64,000 nucleotides of DNA from Tenebrio molitor. Taxonomy: Eukaryota; Arthropoda; Insecta; Coleoptera; Tenebrionidae. Made by a program: the position numbers and the translations under genes. Below, in pieces: positions 12,541 to 24,900 of this stretch; position 1 is the stretch's first letter, and each line of letters opens with the position of its first letter. The notes beneath the pieces are model-generated. The model was not told where the DNA came from. It made no database searches and worked only from the letters and a program-made list of their open reading frames with translations. The stretch covers positions 4,154,001 to 4,218,000 of the forward strand of contig NC_091055.1 in assembly GCF_963966145.1 (NCBI RefSeq). Direction: 5' to 3'.

Positions 12541-13328
12541 AAGCACGCTTGTTTCAAATTCATGTATACAGTATGTACACATATTGAGTAAATTTGCTCA
12601 TAAGACGCTTTCTATATGTGTATGAAATAATAGTAACAATAAAAAACCGAATTGGCAACTTTATTTACAATAACTTTATTGTTTTCTTTATACAGGGAAT
12701 ATAAAAATGAATTCTAAATTTATATAACTTATGTATAATCTGTATGTATATAAACAGAATTTAATACTTTTTCGCATTAATTTGCAGCTTTTTGTTTCAA
12801 TATTAATTTTTTATTTGTAATTACTTATAATAAAAAAAACATTAAATAAGATGTGATGTTCATTTAAGAGTTGTCGGTTAAAGGCTCGATTAGTGAAATG
12901 AACTATTGTTAACCGTCCGCGATTGTAGTTTTGTTTAAAAAATTCTACGGTTAATAAATACTTACAACATATTTTCAGTTTTTGTTCTGTTTCGAGAGAC
13001 GACGAGATTCATGACTTCACGCTGGTAGAGGATAATTATGTGACTGGTACTTCCTAATAGATTTATTGTACAATATTTGTCAATCACAATATTGAACACT
13101 GGTTTCAAAATCTCAAAAAAAAATAAGTGTAAACATTCGAGTTAACGATTTGATTTTTAGAGAGAAACGCTGTCCAGATCAAACTCGGATCTTTCCATTC
13201 CACTATATACGAACCTTTACTGGTGAGTTTCGTAAAATAATTTAACTTAAATAAAATACTGTTTATATGAAAATATACACAATGGAAAAAAAAATGTCTC
13301 GATCACGTAATTTCGAGTTAGCACGGAA
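12541..13328. other. Tail-to-tail 3' regions of p38 and the galactosyltransferase
   Basis: Noncoding, very AT-rich. It holds the p38 poly(A) signal (12638-12643) and a plausible minus-strand signal (TTTATT on +, 13062-13067) for the galactosyltransferase. I see nothing else. Confidence 0.6.
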
Positions 13329-14465
13329 CTATTTCTTGCATTTGGCGGCGACGTCGTGGAGTTTTTTCCAGAGATCGTATTGTTCGACGCCCTTGACCAT
13401 GTGGATGCTAATTCCTCGTTGTACGCTACAAGGAGTTAGGGAGACTCTTTTGTTTAAAAATTCTGGTGCATGCACACGTTTGATTTTCAAACTGTTCGCT
13501 ACGATTCCAGTAACGAATACATCTTCTAATTTAAAATAGGTGTGATTAAGTGCTGCTACATAAAGCTCTTTCGACAATCGAGCGGGAAGCAAATACGCTG
13601 GTCCGGTCGTGAAGTCGGGGAACACCGCAGGTTTGTATTGGTTGCACGAGATGTAATATTTCGATTTTTTGTTCCTGATCGGTTTCCACTTTTTCGCTAG
13701 TCGACCGTAGATAGCCCTCTGCTCGGGGCTGTGCTTCGCGATGAAAGCGAGCAGTCGAGACACGTTGATGAACATGTCGTCGTCGGTTTTAAGTACAAAA
13801 GCTGCTTTCGGACAGTAATTATCTACCCATTCTAACATCGAAATCGTTTTAAGAGTAAGATTGTCATACGTATCTCTAAATTTCCCTCGGATTATATCAC
13901 CATATAAGTATTGTTCTTTCTCTATGTTGGCGTTGACGGTTTCGTTCGAAATCGAACCTAACATGAACGCTATCGCGATGTCCTTCCTGCTCGCGAAATG
14001 CCCCCACGTCTCCCTGATCGCCATCCTGGCACTTTCGTGGCTCGGCGCTGACGTTATTGCGATCAACAATTTAATATCTCTCCCTAATTCTGGACAGACC
14101 TGGGAACTGACGTCGACGTGTCCCGCCTCGTAGATTATCTCGGCGGGGACTCCCCGAGTCAGGTCCGGTTGAGTATTATTTGTGATGGTTACATTACTGA
14201 CGGAAGGTCGAACTGGCTGCGGCGGGGGTGCCTCCGAAGAACCGCTGTTCAAAGGTGCGGCCGTTATATTCTTTGCCACTTCAGCTTGGGTGGTGTTACC
14301 TTGGAATGCGCGAATTTCTGATGATACTAAAGTGCGAAGGGGGGAAGCCGTTGTTGTCAGTTGCGGGGACGTTATGTACGCTACGTATAGTAGACATGTC
14401 GCCGTGGCTAGTACTAGTACAGCCATGTGCAGCAACCGCACTTGGGCAAGCCATGGCACCCCCAT
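13329..14465 (-). CDS. Beta-1,3-galactosyltransferase family protein (GT31)
   Basis: The coding region is a single exon of 378 residues. The reading frame stays open further upstream, but a TTTGGTACAG acceptor sits two bases before the ATG at 14465, so I take that ATG as the start. The protein is a type II Golgi enzyme: short cytoplasmic tail, signal anchor at about 11-31, a Ser/Pro/Thr-rich stem with NTT, NIT, NVT and NNT sites, then the GT31 domain. Family marks are RETWG (about 151-155), a YGDIIRGKFRDTYDNLTLKT block, the metal-binding DDD in VLKTDDDMF (about 228-230), and the EDV motif in LEDVFVTGI (about 314-316). It should transfer a sugar, probably galactose or GlcNAc from UDP-sugar, in beta-1,3 linkage. 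The acceptor cannot be told from sequence. It ends tail-to-tail with p38. Confidence 0.93.
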   Translation of the reverse strand: MGVPWLAQVRLLHMAVLVLATATCLLYVAYITSPQLTTTASPLRTLVSSEIRAFQGNTTQAEVAKNITAAPLNSGSSEAPPPQPVRPSVSNVTITNNTQPDLTRGVPAEIIYEAGHVDVSSQVCPELGRDIKLLIAITSAPSHESARMAIRETWGHFASRKDIAIAFMLGSISNETVNANIEKEQYLYGDIIRGKFRDTYDNLTLKTISMLEWVDNYCPKAAFVLKTDDDMFINVSRLLAFIAKHSPEQRAIYGRLAKKWKPIRNKKSKYYISCNQYKPAVFPDFTTGPAYLLPARLSKELYVAALNHTYFKLEDVFVTGIVANSLKIKRVHAPEFLNKRVSLTPCSVQRGISIHMVKGVEQYDLWKKLHDVAAKCKK

Positions 14466-15981
14466 GCCTGTACCAAACAAACAATTATTACAAACAAATA
14501 ACAAAACAAATCACTATTTCTAACGCCACCGCGACATCCACCAATTGATACTTTTCAAATTCAATCACAACTACAGGAAATATCACTTCTCTGACAGACT
14601 CATTCTTCTATTCACACTCTCCGTACATTATTCTACCCCGGTGACAAACATAGACGTTTGCTGAGCATCTGCTCATAATCACGATAGAAATTTGTTGGTT
14701 TTATGCAACATTTTATAATCAAGAATAAGTTGAAACTTCAGAATTTTACCTAATTTTATTGCACTACTAACTTATCGCTCTACGCGTTGCCACTTGACTG
14801 TCCCACATTTTTACAAAATTTATCTTTCTTTGAACACACATTTAACTTGTTGGGGCTAAAATACAAGTTAACAACCCAAATATTTTTACGACCACTACAT
14901 CCTCCCATCCACCCACATTTAATAATTAAACTCGCAACGATTAATTTCCAATTATGACAAATATTTAACAATTTTCAATAATAAAAATTTAACAACTAGA
15001 CCTTTGCATTTCCCGATTAAATCCACAAATTTACTACCTACCAAAGTTTTATTAATTTCCAATGCATTATAAAATTGTTCGGCAACGTAATATCACAAAT
15101 ATTTATTAACTTGTGGTGAATTTCCGCTGTTCGCATAATTTATTTACTTTATAACCACGTTAAACACAACTGCACTTTTTACCAAAGGATACAACAAAAA
15201 AATTAGCTTTCCCGCAGTAAACTAAGTAATTAAAATTTGTATTGGTGAGGCCAAGGACGACTCTATTTCTTTGTTAATTTATTGCTGGATTTAACTCTTT
15301 GTAAGTATCTATTGTTGTGTAATTTTAAACCTCAAGCGACATAAAACGACTGGGGTGAATCATAATCTACTAAAGTAGCCTTAAAAATTATGCACACGAA
15401 CTTTAAGTGAGTTATAAAAAGTCCACTCTGTATAGCGACAATTAGTTATACAACTTATATTTCAATTTTGTAAGAATAGATTAACCGTTTTTTTTCAAAT
15501 TTTTATTCGACAAGGGTTACTACTTCAATGTTAATTATTTTACGGAAAACCTGTACATTCGAGAATTTAAAAATTATGTATACATTTTTTTCTTAATAAA
15601 ATAAACAAAAAGAATTGACCTTCACAAAAAAAAAACACAAACTTGTACGTCAAAACAAAATTTTGTGCATATTTATAAGCGTCTACGTGAAATTTTACAA
15701 ATTTAAATATTTTAAATAATTCCGACAGCGGAAGTGTTGTAGGACGCTCAGTAATATATTCTAAAATACATAGTACTAATAACTTACTTGTCTGTGAGAA
15801 ATTATTTGGCATAATGTTCATTTGTATATTTTTTTAATATCACAAAAATTTGCAAATTCCAAAAGCCGCGACACAAACACTGATAAAGGTTGATGTTACT
15901 AATCAGAGTGACCCAATCACATTATTTTTATCACAACTGCACATAACAATATATTTCAGGAGGTATTACAAGAGGACTTAC

Positions 15982-16061
15982 CAATTTACTTGTAAAAAAT
16001 AATTGTTATTCTGTAGATGAGTAGACGTAGTAACATATCAGGCGTCATGACGCCGTCAAAA
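15982..16061 (-). other. Candidate 5' UTR exon of the galactosyltransferase, with a 20-codon upstream ORF
   Basis: On the minus strand a strong acceptor (CGTTTTGTTTCAG) precedes 16061 and a good donor (TTG|GTAAGTCC) follows 15982, defining an 80-nt exon. It could splice to the acceptor just before the coding exon at 14466. Inside is a complete short ORF, minus strand 16048-15986, starting MTPDMLLRLL and ending in TAA. Its ATG lies at the centre of a perfect palindrome GGCGTCATGACGCC (16041-16054). An upstream ORF would be expected to lower translation of the enzyme. Exon status is inferred from splice signals. Confidence 0.45.
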
Positions 16062-16736
16062 CTGAAACAAAACGAAAAACGTTAAGCCGATTCTAGTGAA
16101 TTTGTATATAGATTATAAAATAAAATGTCTTAGATGTTAATACTATCGTGGTTTGCCGTGAATTGGTTGGTGAAGGTAGCCATAAAAGCACAATAAAGAT
16201 AGCAACCCCATAAAAAATGTAAAGATGTTTAGAATATTACTTTTAAATTAAAATAAATAGACGTTTTTGTATGCAATGGTTTTGAATTGCATAGTGCTTC
16301 TTACGCAAATTCTAAATAAAATTGATAAGACTAATTCCAATTTATAAAATTTACCTTATCTTCCCGTTCCAGAAAGAAGCAAAATGTTGATTTGTTCGAA
16401 ACTGTGGAATTAAGGAAGAGTAAATGCGTGAAAAACCGTAAGCTACCAAAAACAACACCACTCTGTTACTGAACCCTTTACGAATTCATACAACAATTGA
16501 TTTTGTGATGACACAATAACCTTCGAAGTCTATTTATCGTGAATTTTCAAGGTACCCACATATTATACCAGTGCGTAATTAATTTTCTGCAAATTACAAC
16601 TAATAATTACAAAAATAAAAGAATTATCCTTGAATTTACAAATACAACTGGCGTTCGTTCGATCCGAACTCGCCACTTATTTGAATATTAGTCATAAATT
16701 ATGATAAGAATATTTTAAAATTAGATAACAAGTCAG

Positions 16737-16939
16737 ATGCTGCATAATGCGGCGATGATGGAAGAGGCTTTGAACAGTAATCGTCGAGTCGCTTTCGTCA
16801 GTTTGAAGGCGGACGACACGCAAATCGCACTTCTGAGAAACGAAATTCTCTGTTGGAAGAGTATCTGGACACGTCCGCTGTGATCGTTACCAGCGATACC
16901 AAGAAACGGCAACCGCCACGGTGCGCAGCCAATTCTTAG
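16737..16939 (+). pseudogene. Coding-like fragment broken by a one-base frameshift
   Basis: In frame from 16737 the DNA reads MLHNAAMMEEALNSNRRVAF and on to about LLRNEIL. A one-base loss near 16850 would move reading to a second frame that continues LLEEYLDTSAVIVTSDTKK and ends at TAG 16937-16939. The fragment is distinctly GC-richer than its surroundings. No flanking splice sites of quality were seen. It may be a relic of a coding exon or retrocopy. The minus strand is also partly open here, so the interpretation is uncertain. I do not recognise the protein. Confidence 0.3.
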
Positions 16940-18749
16940 CTAGATGCTAGATTCGTAATTCTCGATCCGGTTTTACCCAAGATCAATCAAAATTCGACTT
17001 TTCTCTCTCTAATTGCGACCGCGGCTGGATCCTTCCTCGCATGCACGAATTCCCATTGAAAAAGACGGCACGACTAGCCGAGACGAACATTTAAATTATA
17101 CGTCTACAACGCGCAAAAAATCTCATCGCGATCATTCTGCATCTGGAGTTTGAAAGTGGGGCGTTCTAATAAAAAAAAATGTTAGGGTCTGCCGAATCGA
17201 ACTGGCTTAAACGCTATATTAACGCTACTTTGATAACGATAACAACACCGACAATAACCAGCCACTCCAACTCCTGGCAGTTGTGTTGACTACACTTGCT
17301 GGATTTTTCCGAATAATTAACAACGTTCAATTTTTACCGATTACCTCAAATGTGACCTACAGTGACGTCTTCTGAATCCACATGCCTCGTAAAGCACTAC
17401 CTAGTTTTCGTGGAATTATGAATAAAATATAGAATCCGTAAAAAAATCGAACTGATTTTTATAAATAGATTTTTTTTCAACTCGTGCACTTGACACTATT
17501 CTCGAGTTCGGCAAGTACAAGAGCGTCCCACTGCTCTGCTCTGAACAGGTGAAAGTTATTCTAATGACAATAACAAGTGCCTCTGCGACATACCTTGACG
17601 AAGATCAATAACGTCAACCACTGTTAGTGCTTGTCAAAATATTTGAAATGCCTTAACTATGATAATATTACTAACCGAGTTCACAAACGCTCGGAATGAA
17701 ATGGATCGTTAAGGAAGCGGGAGCTTTGACAATTAAATCCTAGATCATACAAAGTCCTCGGAGTGTCGACCGTTTCAATGAGAAAATTGCAGAATATAAT
17801 TGTCACATTTTTGACATCTGTGTTAGTTCGACTTGTTACAGGTTTATGCGGTAATTCACAGCTAATTATCGCATAAACTTGTACGAATATAAGTTATGAG
17901 GAAATACTTGATAATAAAAATAGCAGGACATCTGTCGAGTCCCTGAAATAATTAATTGTTTTAATTATTTTTATCAGAGTTGAGTTTGTGGGTGTTTTGC
18001 AACAAAAAAGGATTTCTTGTCCCAATTGGCATCTTCTTTTTGCACGAATTCCTCAACACTATCACTTAAAAAAACCTGAGATTACGACGATTCGTAAACG
18101 AAACAGACACGTTTTTGTGCGTTGTTTAAACATTTCAAGACAGACAGATCATAATAAAAGTAAACACGGAAGCGAAAAAATTTCGACTTTCATAAAAACT
18201 GTCGTGTCCAGGACGTGAGTTACCTGTTGTTAATCGAATTAATTGTGAGACAACAAAAATCAATTAAAATAAAAGGTCGCGCTGTAGGCAATCAGGATTC
18301 AACTAATAAGCCAAGAGTGGATTATTCTTTACTTACGGCAGTCGGATGACTAATCGAAGTTAAATGAGATGTCAAACGGAATTAATTATTGGGAGATTTT
18401 TGATTTTCAATTCGATTTGTTTTCGATGGGGCAGCACACAAAAGAGTTGACGAGGAGCGAAGAGAACATAACCACGACAACAATGGACAATACCGGATAA
18501 ACAGAAAATAAATTGCGAAGCTTGTGTGACAATAAAATAAAATATAATTGGTGTGATTACATTATTTTTAGGTTCAGGTAAATCATACCTGTCCATGCAG
18601 GACACGTTACACAATTAGCCTTGACGACAGTTTCTAAAAATTGCCAATGTTTCCGTCTAAAACACAATTGAAAAAGACCGCCAATTAAGTGATATTCCTC
18701 GCAATACGGCGAGGTGATAAGATATTACAATCAAGATAAAACAACTCAC

Positions 18750-18830
18750 CTGCAGTTTTCTGTTTATAGCATTACGTCTACAGGTTAGACTGAACGAGCC
18801 ACAGCCGTGCCATCGTCAACATCAACATCG
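18750..18830 (-). other. Candidate first noncoding exon and promoter, minus strand
   Basis: A near-ideal minus-strand donor, CTGCAG|GTGAGTTG, ends at 18750. Just upstream (higher coordinates) is a TATA-like GCTATAAAC. It would fit the first exon of the galactosyltransferase transcript, about 4.3 kb before the coding exon. The 5' boundary given is approximate, and assignment to that gene is inference. Confidence 0.3.
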
Positions 18831-19529
18831 GATGACACACGTCATTGGACTCTGCATGCAGTGGCGTACACGAAAGAACAATATCACAAAACCCCATAAG
18901 AAAGAATCGGGATCGTCCAGAGAGCACCGATTTTCTTGAACAACCTGGGACTGGTTCCGCCGCACGAGGTGGTCATTAAAATTCACTTTCTTTGCCAGGA
19001 ATGGGGACATTTCTCCAGTTCGACGGTTGCGGTGGCGATTATGTCCCGCGAGAATTATAACTAATGAGAAGAGGCGCTATCGAAATTCGTTGATAAATTT
19101 GGCATTTTTTAACAGGGACGAGGCAGGAAGTCGTGTTTGTTCCAGTTTCAAACGAGATTAGAAAAGTCCGGCGTTGGGGAAAAATGACGAGTCGTGCGGT
19201 GGGATTTCGGAAAATGAGGTTGGGGTTTTTCTGTGGCGGTTGGTACACCTGACTCCATGACGAAAGGCTGCACCACAACAACGAGACCAACAAGAGTTAT
19301 CAAAACCTTATCAAATGTTTGACAGGTGTATTGAATAACAGGTATGTTTGCTTTAATTGTCCGATAAATTAATATTTGATTGATTTTAGTCGTTCTCAAC
19401 CCGCCCTGGGTGTTCTAAAGATACTTGGTGAAAAGTAAGAAACTTCGATGATTACAAAACAATCATTGTATTGTTAAGGATAATTACTTTAATTGTGCAA
19501 TTTTTCTAGTCTCTGATGTGGATGAAGTC

Positions 19530-20559
19530 ATGACATTGTCGTACTGGTGGATGCATTGGTTTTGGATTACCTTTAGAATTTATTGTGAGTAAAAAAAAAA
19601 CATTAGATCATAAGTGACTAATTAGTTACAGGAGATAAGTGGTAATGAGTCATAAATTGTAATTTTTAATTTCAGTTATTATATCTGAGGAAATTTCATT
19701 GTCAACACATTCCATCTCTCCAGTCACAAATTCAAGTACTGATTCGGTTCGAGGTGTTAAGACAGTTGGAATCTCTAATTTTAATCCGCCCAATTACAAT
19801 AATCCTTCCAATAGTTCAATACTGAATACTTCAATGACAAAATACCAGAAGCCTTCCTCAAAAAAGTTGGATTTCAAGTATTCCAATATGACTAAACAGG
19901 ACACGACAAGTAAATCATATTACCCAAGCAAAGAAGTGACTGTGATAAATCAGAATACAACTGAGATCAGTATAAATGTTACTGACAACCAAATGCTATT
20001 TAATTCAAGCCTTAGCGCAATAAATCATACTGATAGTTTCAGTTATATTAATGAAACAAGTTACAACCAAAGTCTTCTACTTAATTCTGAAAAAATTGTA
20101 GAGAAGGATGATGAGATGTCAGGAAACCTGACTGCAGCTGGAATCACTGGGATAACCCTGGGTTGTGTTGTGATTGTGGGTGTGATTTGTGGGGTCAGTT
20201 ATTTTCTGTACAGAAACAGGGGCTTCAATAGACCTCAAGTACTTAATGATCGTTGCAGCAACCCAGATTCAAGTGGATACATTGATGATGCTTCAGTAAG
20301 AGTAAGCAGTTATTATTTATTTTTTTGTTGCACAGTTTTCCACTAATTTGACACTTTGTTTAGTTTGCTTTTTTTATATTGTTTAAAGTGAGCAGAGATG
20401 ACTTATCAATGATGAGGTTTAAAGCAAAAACAAACGCTTTGTTTACAGGATAATTCAGAGGAAATGTACAGCTTGGACAACGATTCATTCCTAAATAGTT
20501 TAGAGGCTATGACCATTCAAAACTATTGGACAGACACTGTCAAACATACAAAGTTGTAA
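19530..20559 (+). CDS. Small, heavily N-glycosylatable single-pass membrane protein
   Basis: Three exons, 19530-19584, 19676-20301 and 20449-20559, join in phase to give 263 residues. The N-terminus (MTLSYWWMHWFWITFRIYF) is strongly hydrophobic and looks like a signal peptide. The ectodomain, about 25-169, is Ser/Thr/Asn-rich with about 11 N-glycosylation sequons and no cysteine-based fold. A single membrane helix follows (about 170-197, AGITGITLGCVVIVGVICGV), then a 65-residue cytoplasmic tail with two possible tyrosine motifs (SGYIDD, EEMYSLDND) and the end TIQNYWTDTVKHTKL. It resembles a mucin-like cell-surface protein of type I topology. I cannot assign a family. The start was chosen because an upstream ATG at 19516 runs into a stop at once. 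Poly(A) signal AATAAA at 20632-20637. Confidence 0.85.
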
Positions 20560-21912
20560 CAACATCTGTTTAAGTTTGTACATAAATGACTTAAGTATTT
20601 TAGAATCTGTGATGCATATCAATAGGCTCTCAATAAACTTTTAGTTTCATATATTTTTCTAAAAAGTCTAAAATTGTGATTTTTTTAAACATTGATTGTT
20701 AATAACTTTTTTTAAATATTTATGCTATTAATTTTAAACGAGTACAAATGAACTTTTGTCTGTAAATATGTTAAAATTTCGTGTTTGTTGTTTTTATACT
20801 TTCTTCTACATTAAATAATTCTCACTGTTAACTATAGGGTAGTGTAAATTTAAATATACAAACTAGTTAAATAATAAACTTATTAAGGAACAATCAGAAA
20901 TATTTGTATAAAATTTCATGTGCAATAATATATTTTCCTCTAATATATGAGTAGCAATTTATTCAAATACATTTTAGTACATTGAGAATTGTCAAATATT
21001 GTAACCTTAGCTATATTTAATAAAAAATTCACCCATATAAAACATTTATTGCAACCTCTTAACAATCAAGATAATTTAACTCTACGTCTTCGATTATTTC
21101 AATTGATTCGAAAAAATTATCGATTGAACGAGTAAGAAATTAAATTTTATTTTAATTATCACGCGCAATTTGTATTATCTAACGACTTTTTGTAGATGCG
21201 AAAAGTTCACAAACGAAAATGAAGCTGAAAGAACGAATTGTCAAGTGTGTTGCATACATTTTGAACTACGCGCTCCTGAAGCTATCCTGAAAGATCGCGA
21301 CAGCCAATAACTGAAAAGGACTAAGGAAGGGTAACTTGCGTTGTACCCACTGACATACTTTCGTCAAAAATCTCGATAATAGAAATAAAATAAATCTAAA
21401 CCAAATAAATCCAATTAATAAAGTGTTTTTAAAGTCATTCAGTGACAAATTCAAGAGTAAAATCGATATAGTAAGTACACTTAGGTAGTAACCCCCGAGT
21501 AGGTGCCACCGTGCAATGTTTTCAATAAACATATTTATTCACAAATCTGCAATTGTTTATTTATCTCCTCTTAAGCAGACACGTTCGATATTGCATAATC
21601 GTGAAGCTCGTCCGGTACAAGAATTTTATGTAGGTAAATTGCGTACCTCCAAAATAGTTCAAGCTTGATTAATACAATCGATTTGTAAAATTTTTTGTCT
21701 AAATTACTCGACACTGTAAAAATGATTTGAAGGTATGTAAGTACGGTACCGGAGCAACCACATTGATTTTATTTGATCATTTCAGGAAAATTAAAACGTG
21801 TGCAGCATCAGAGAAAACGAGAAATAAGTCAGTTAAGACGAAGTATCCAGCCAAGCCGTGACTCTTTCACGTGCTGATTTTTTAAATAAATCTACCGAGC
21901 AACTGCGTCAAG
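20560..21912. other. Intergenic region
   Basis: Contains the 3' UTR of the membrane-protein gene and the promoter of the proline-rich gene. A CACGTG E-box lies near 21869, about 45 bp before that start codon. Otherwise AT-rich with no exon seen. Confidence 0.5.
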
Positions 21913-24900
21913 ATGTTCACCCTCTGGTACTCCGTATTGTCTTGGAAAGAATATAGGTGAGTTGCATGCTTTTCAAACCAGTTTTAATAATAAAAACGTC
22001 CCTACCGACCGGCATTTTGGTTCCACGTCTCTAACTTTGCTTAATAATTGGCCGAAACCCAATTTTATTTACGGAACGAGTTTGCTTTTGCCGAACTCGT
22101 GTAGATGGCGAATTCACTGTAAAAAATCCAACGGAATGATTTGTTTCGTTTGGAAGGAAATTTTGGCGGGAACTGATTTAAGCCAGCCGAGGCGAAATTA
22201 AGCAAGCTTGATTGGCTCAAAAATCGAGCGGATAAGTAAGTGCTGTCTCCATTTGTTTGATTATTGTGGGCGTTATTACCGTTGGGCCTGGCTGGGAGTA
22301 GGGAGAGCACGTGCTTTTCCAAAAATACTCCCAATATTCCAGGGCCACGGCCGCTGATGGGATATTTTTGTATATCGCTCTGTAACCCTTTGCCGTAGCA
22401 ACAAATGTATTCTGGAATACTATCAACTATAGCATGAAAACACGAACAAATAACACCTCAGGTTCGAATTCCTTACGCATTTATCCTCTAACAAGAGTTA
22501 TTTTAGCCGAGTCTTCTCGTTAGACTGACGGTTTCACTTTTGTCTAACCGATGGTTCCAGTTTCGTATTTATAGACACATTACGGACATTAATTGGAAGA
22601 GATGAAAGTGAGCAGTACTTTATCTCCACATAATCAAAATAAATTCAGTCTACTTTTAGTAGACGTGCAGAGATAATTAATTTTTTTTCTGTTGTGGACC
22701 TGCACGTTTTCAAGTGCGTCACTTCAAATGAAATTTTCCCGCTATCGATACTGCACTAACAATTCGACTTTGTCCGGGCCATAAATTGCCAAACAATTGA
22801 ATTTTATTGAAATTAATTGGTGTTCGAGCATCTGTGGGTGCTCGAGTCTATCGCGGGACGAATTTGGTAACGATCTAGATAGAACCGTGGACCACAAATT
22901 TGATAATTTTAACAAAACGCACAATACTGGCGGTTATTGTTGTCAGTAACGTAAATTGATGACGATCAAACGCCGCGAACTGGAGATAGTTTAAGCAGAT
23001 CGACGATTTCCTCGTCTCCCTACCCAGGACTAAACAAAAATATACAAGAAAATAATTCTTCGACCGTTTGGACAACTGCCCCGGTTGTCACACCGGAAAA
23101 TTGCTCAGAAAATCATCTCTGCTGTTTCTGCGCGCCTGAGATTTATCATTTACGACGCTGTTATATTTTAATGATAACATAACTTTTTACTGCTCGCAAA
23201 TTTAAGTGCAGTGTGGTTTAATAAAGTGAAATTAAAACTCCTCACTGACCTATCCTTGTCCTTACACTTGCAAGTACAGTTGACAATTTATTTTGTTTTC
23301 GGAGTTGCGTTTTCTCTTGATGAACCTTTATTGCGCTAAAAATAAGACAACAGATGTCACGAAAACCGAAATTCTTGATCAGAGGTGTAAAATTATTTCA
23401 AGTGTGGAAAAATACATTTTTAAGCCAAGTCAACAACAAACTCGCTTATTGCGTAACTTCCCATATTTAAATTCCTTACTACAGCACGTTTGGCATGTAT
23501 TTTGTGGGTTGATACAAATTATAATACAAAAGTGTTAATTTAAAAATAAAATATATCTTGAAGATTTTATTTTTCTTTGTGTCCGGATTATGCCACTTAT
23601 GTATTTGTCTTAATTTCTTAAATAGTGACGCATTTTGGTTTTGTGTAGATCAACAACCTTTTCTCGAATTATGGCAAAATCCTAATCATAAGTACATAAT
23701 CTAATCTGAAACTGTGCTAAGTAAATGTGTATTTTATCACTTCTTTGATAATATCACGCATCGAGAAAGATTTGCACGCTATAATACATATACCTAAGTT
23801 TCATAACAATATCACCGAATTCGTAGGTACACCTAATTCGATTGAAAATAAATATAACTCGACATTTATATAAATTCAAGTATAAAATTGAACAGTAACA
23901 AATCTATTTAAAGAATGACTTGCATTTTGCATTTCCGATTCGTTGCAAAGATTGCTTTCAGAGAATTCAATGACTCTCCACACGAAATGTCCCACTGTAA
24001 ATACCACATCTTTACCACACTGATCTTTAGCAATAATTGCGCCGATGTTGATATTTCTGTTATATTGAAAATGTGTTTGCTTTGCCTTAAATTCGATTTT
24101 GGCGAAAATTGAAATGAAAATTACTTTTGCCGCAACCGGATTAAAATTTATAAGTTAAATTAAGTTTTCATTCAAAATTCATATTTAACTTGGAAAGTAA
24201 TGGAAATTTTACACTAAATCCGATGTTATTTATTAAGGAATTTGTAACAGGATTTCCAGTATTTTGGAACCGACTTAAATTACATTTTGTGTTGAATTGA
24301 AACTCGATATAAAACCATTCAGACATTATTCTATAGCTGAAACAATTGAAAAAAAATTAAACCCAGTGTATCTACATGTTTATACGTATATAAAAAAAAT
24401 ATATTTGAAGTAAAATCACTTTTACAATAAAGTTATCGTCAGGTGTAAAACCAAAAATCAACCACAACACCGAATTCTTGTTTATCTGCTGATTATGAAG
24501 AAAAATTATGACTAACTCGTATGTACGTTTCTTCCAGTTAAAGCATTTCCGTTTAATGCCACCGTAACAGCTTGATTGTCATCATACCATAATTATTAAT
24601 AGTCAAACAACCTTAATTTCGTGGAATATGCATCAGTATTAATGTGTGCATGTTTCATAAGAGATTATAAAAATGTTATTTATTTGAAGGAAAATATGTA
24701 CAGAAAAATAACACTAAATCACCAAATTATTTAATTTTGGTTAGTGCATAATTTTTTGTAAAAAGTGAAAAGCGCAACGAATTTGTTTATATTATATTTT
24801 AAAATTTGTAAATTGTGCCAGGCACATGTCTTCACATAAATTTGCAAATAATTTACAAATTCAAAATTCCATTTGAACGTTTTGTATTCTTCCAATTTTT

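Larger units (their letters stand above)
14466..19529. other. 5-kb noncoding region upstream of the galactosyltransferase and the membrane-protein gene
   Basis: Mostly AT-rich noncoding DNA holding the likely 5' UTR exons of the galactosyltransferase (minus strand, listed separately) and a coding-like fragment at 16.7-16.9 kb. CpG-richer stretches at 16.7-17.1 and 18.75-19.3 kb are candidate promoter areas. I find no other complete exon. Confidence 0.5.

Noticed and set aside
22458..22480. GGTTCGAATTCC, similar to a tRNA T-loop
   Set aside because: No matching acceptor stem, D-arm or anticodon arm at the right spacing.
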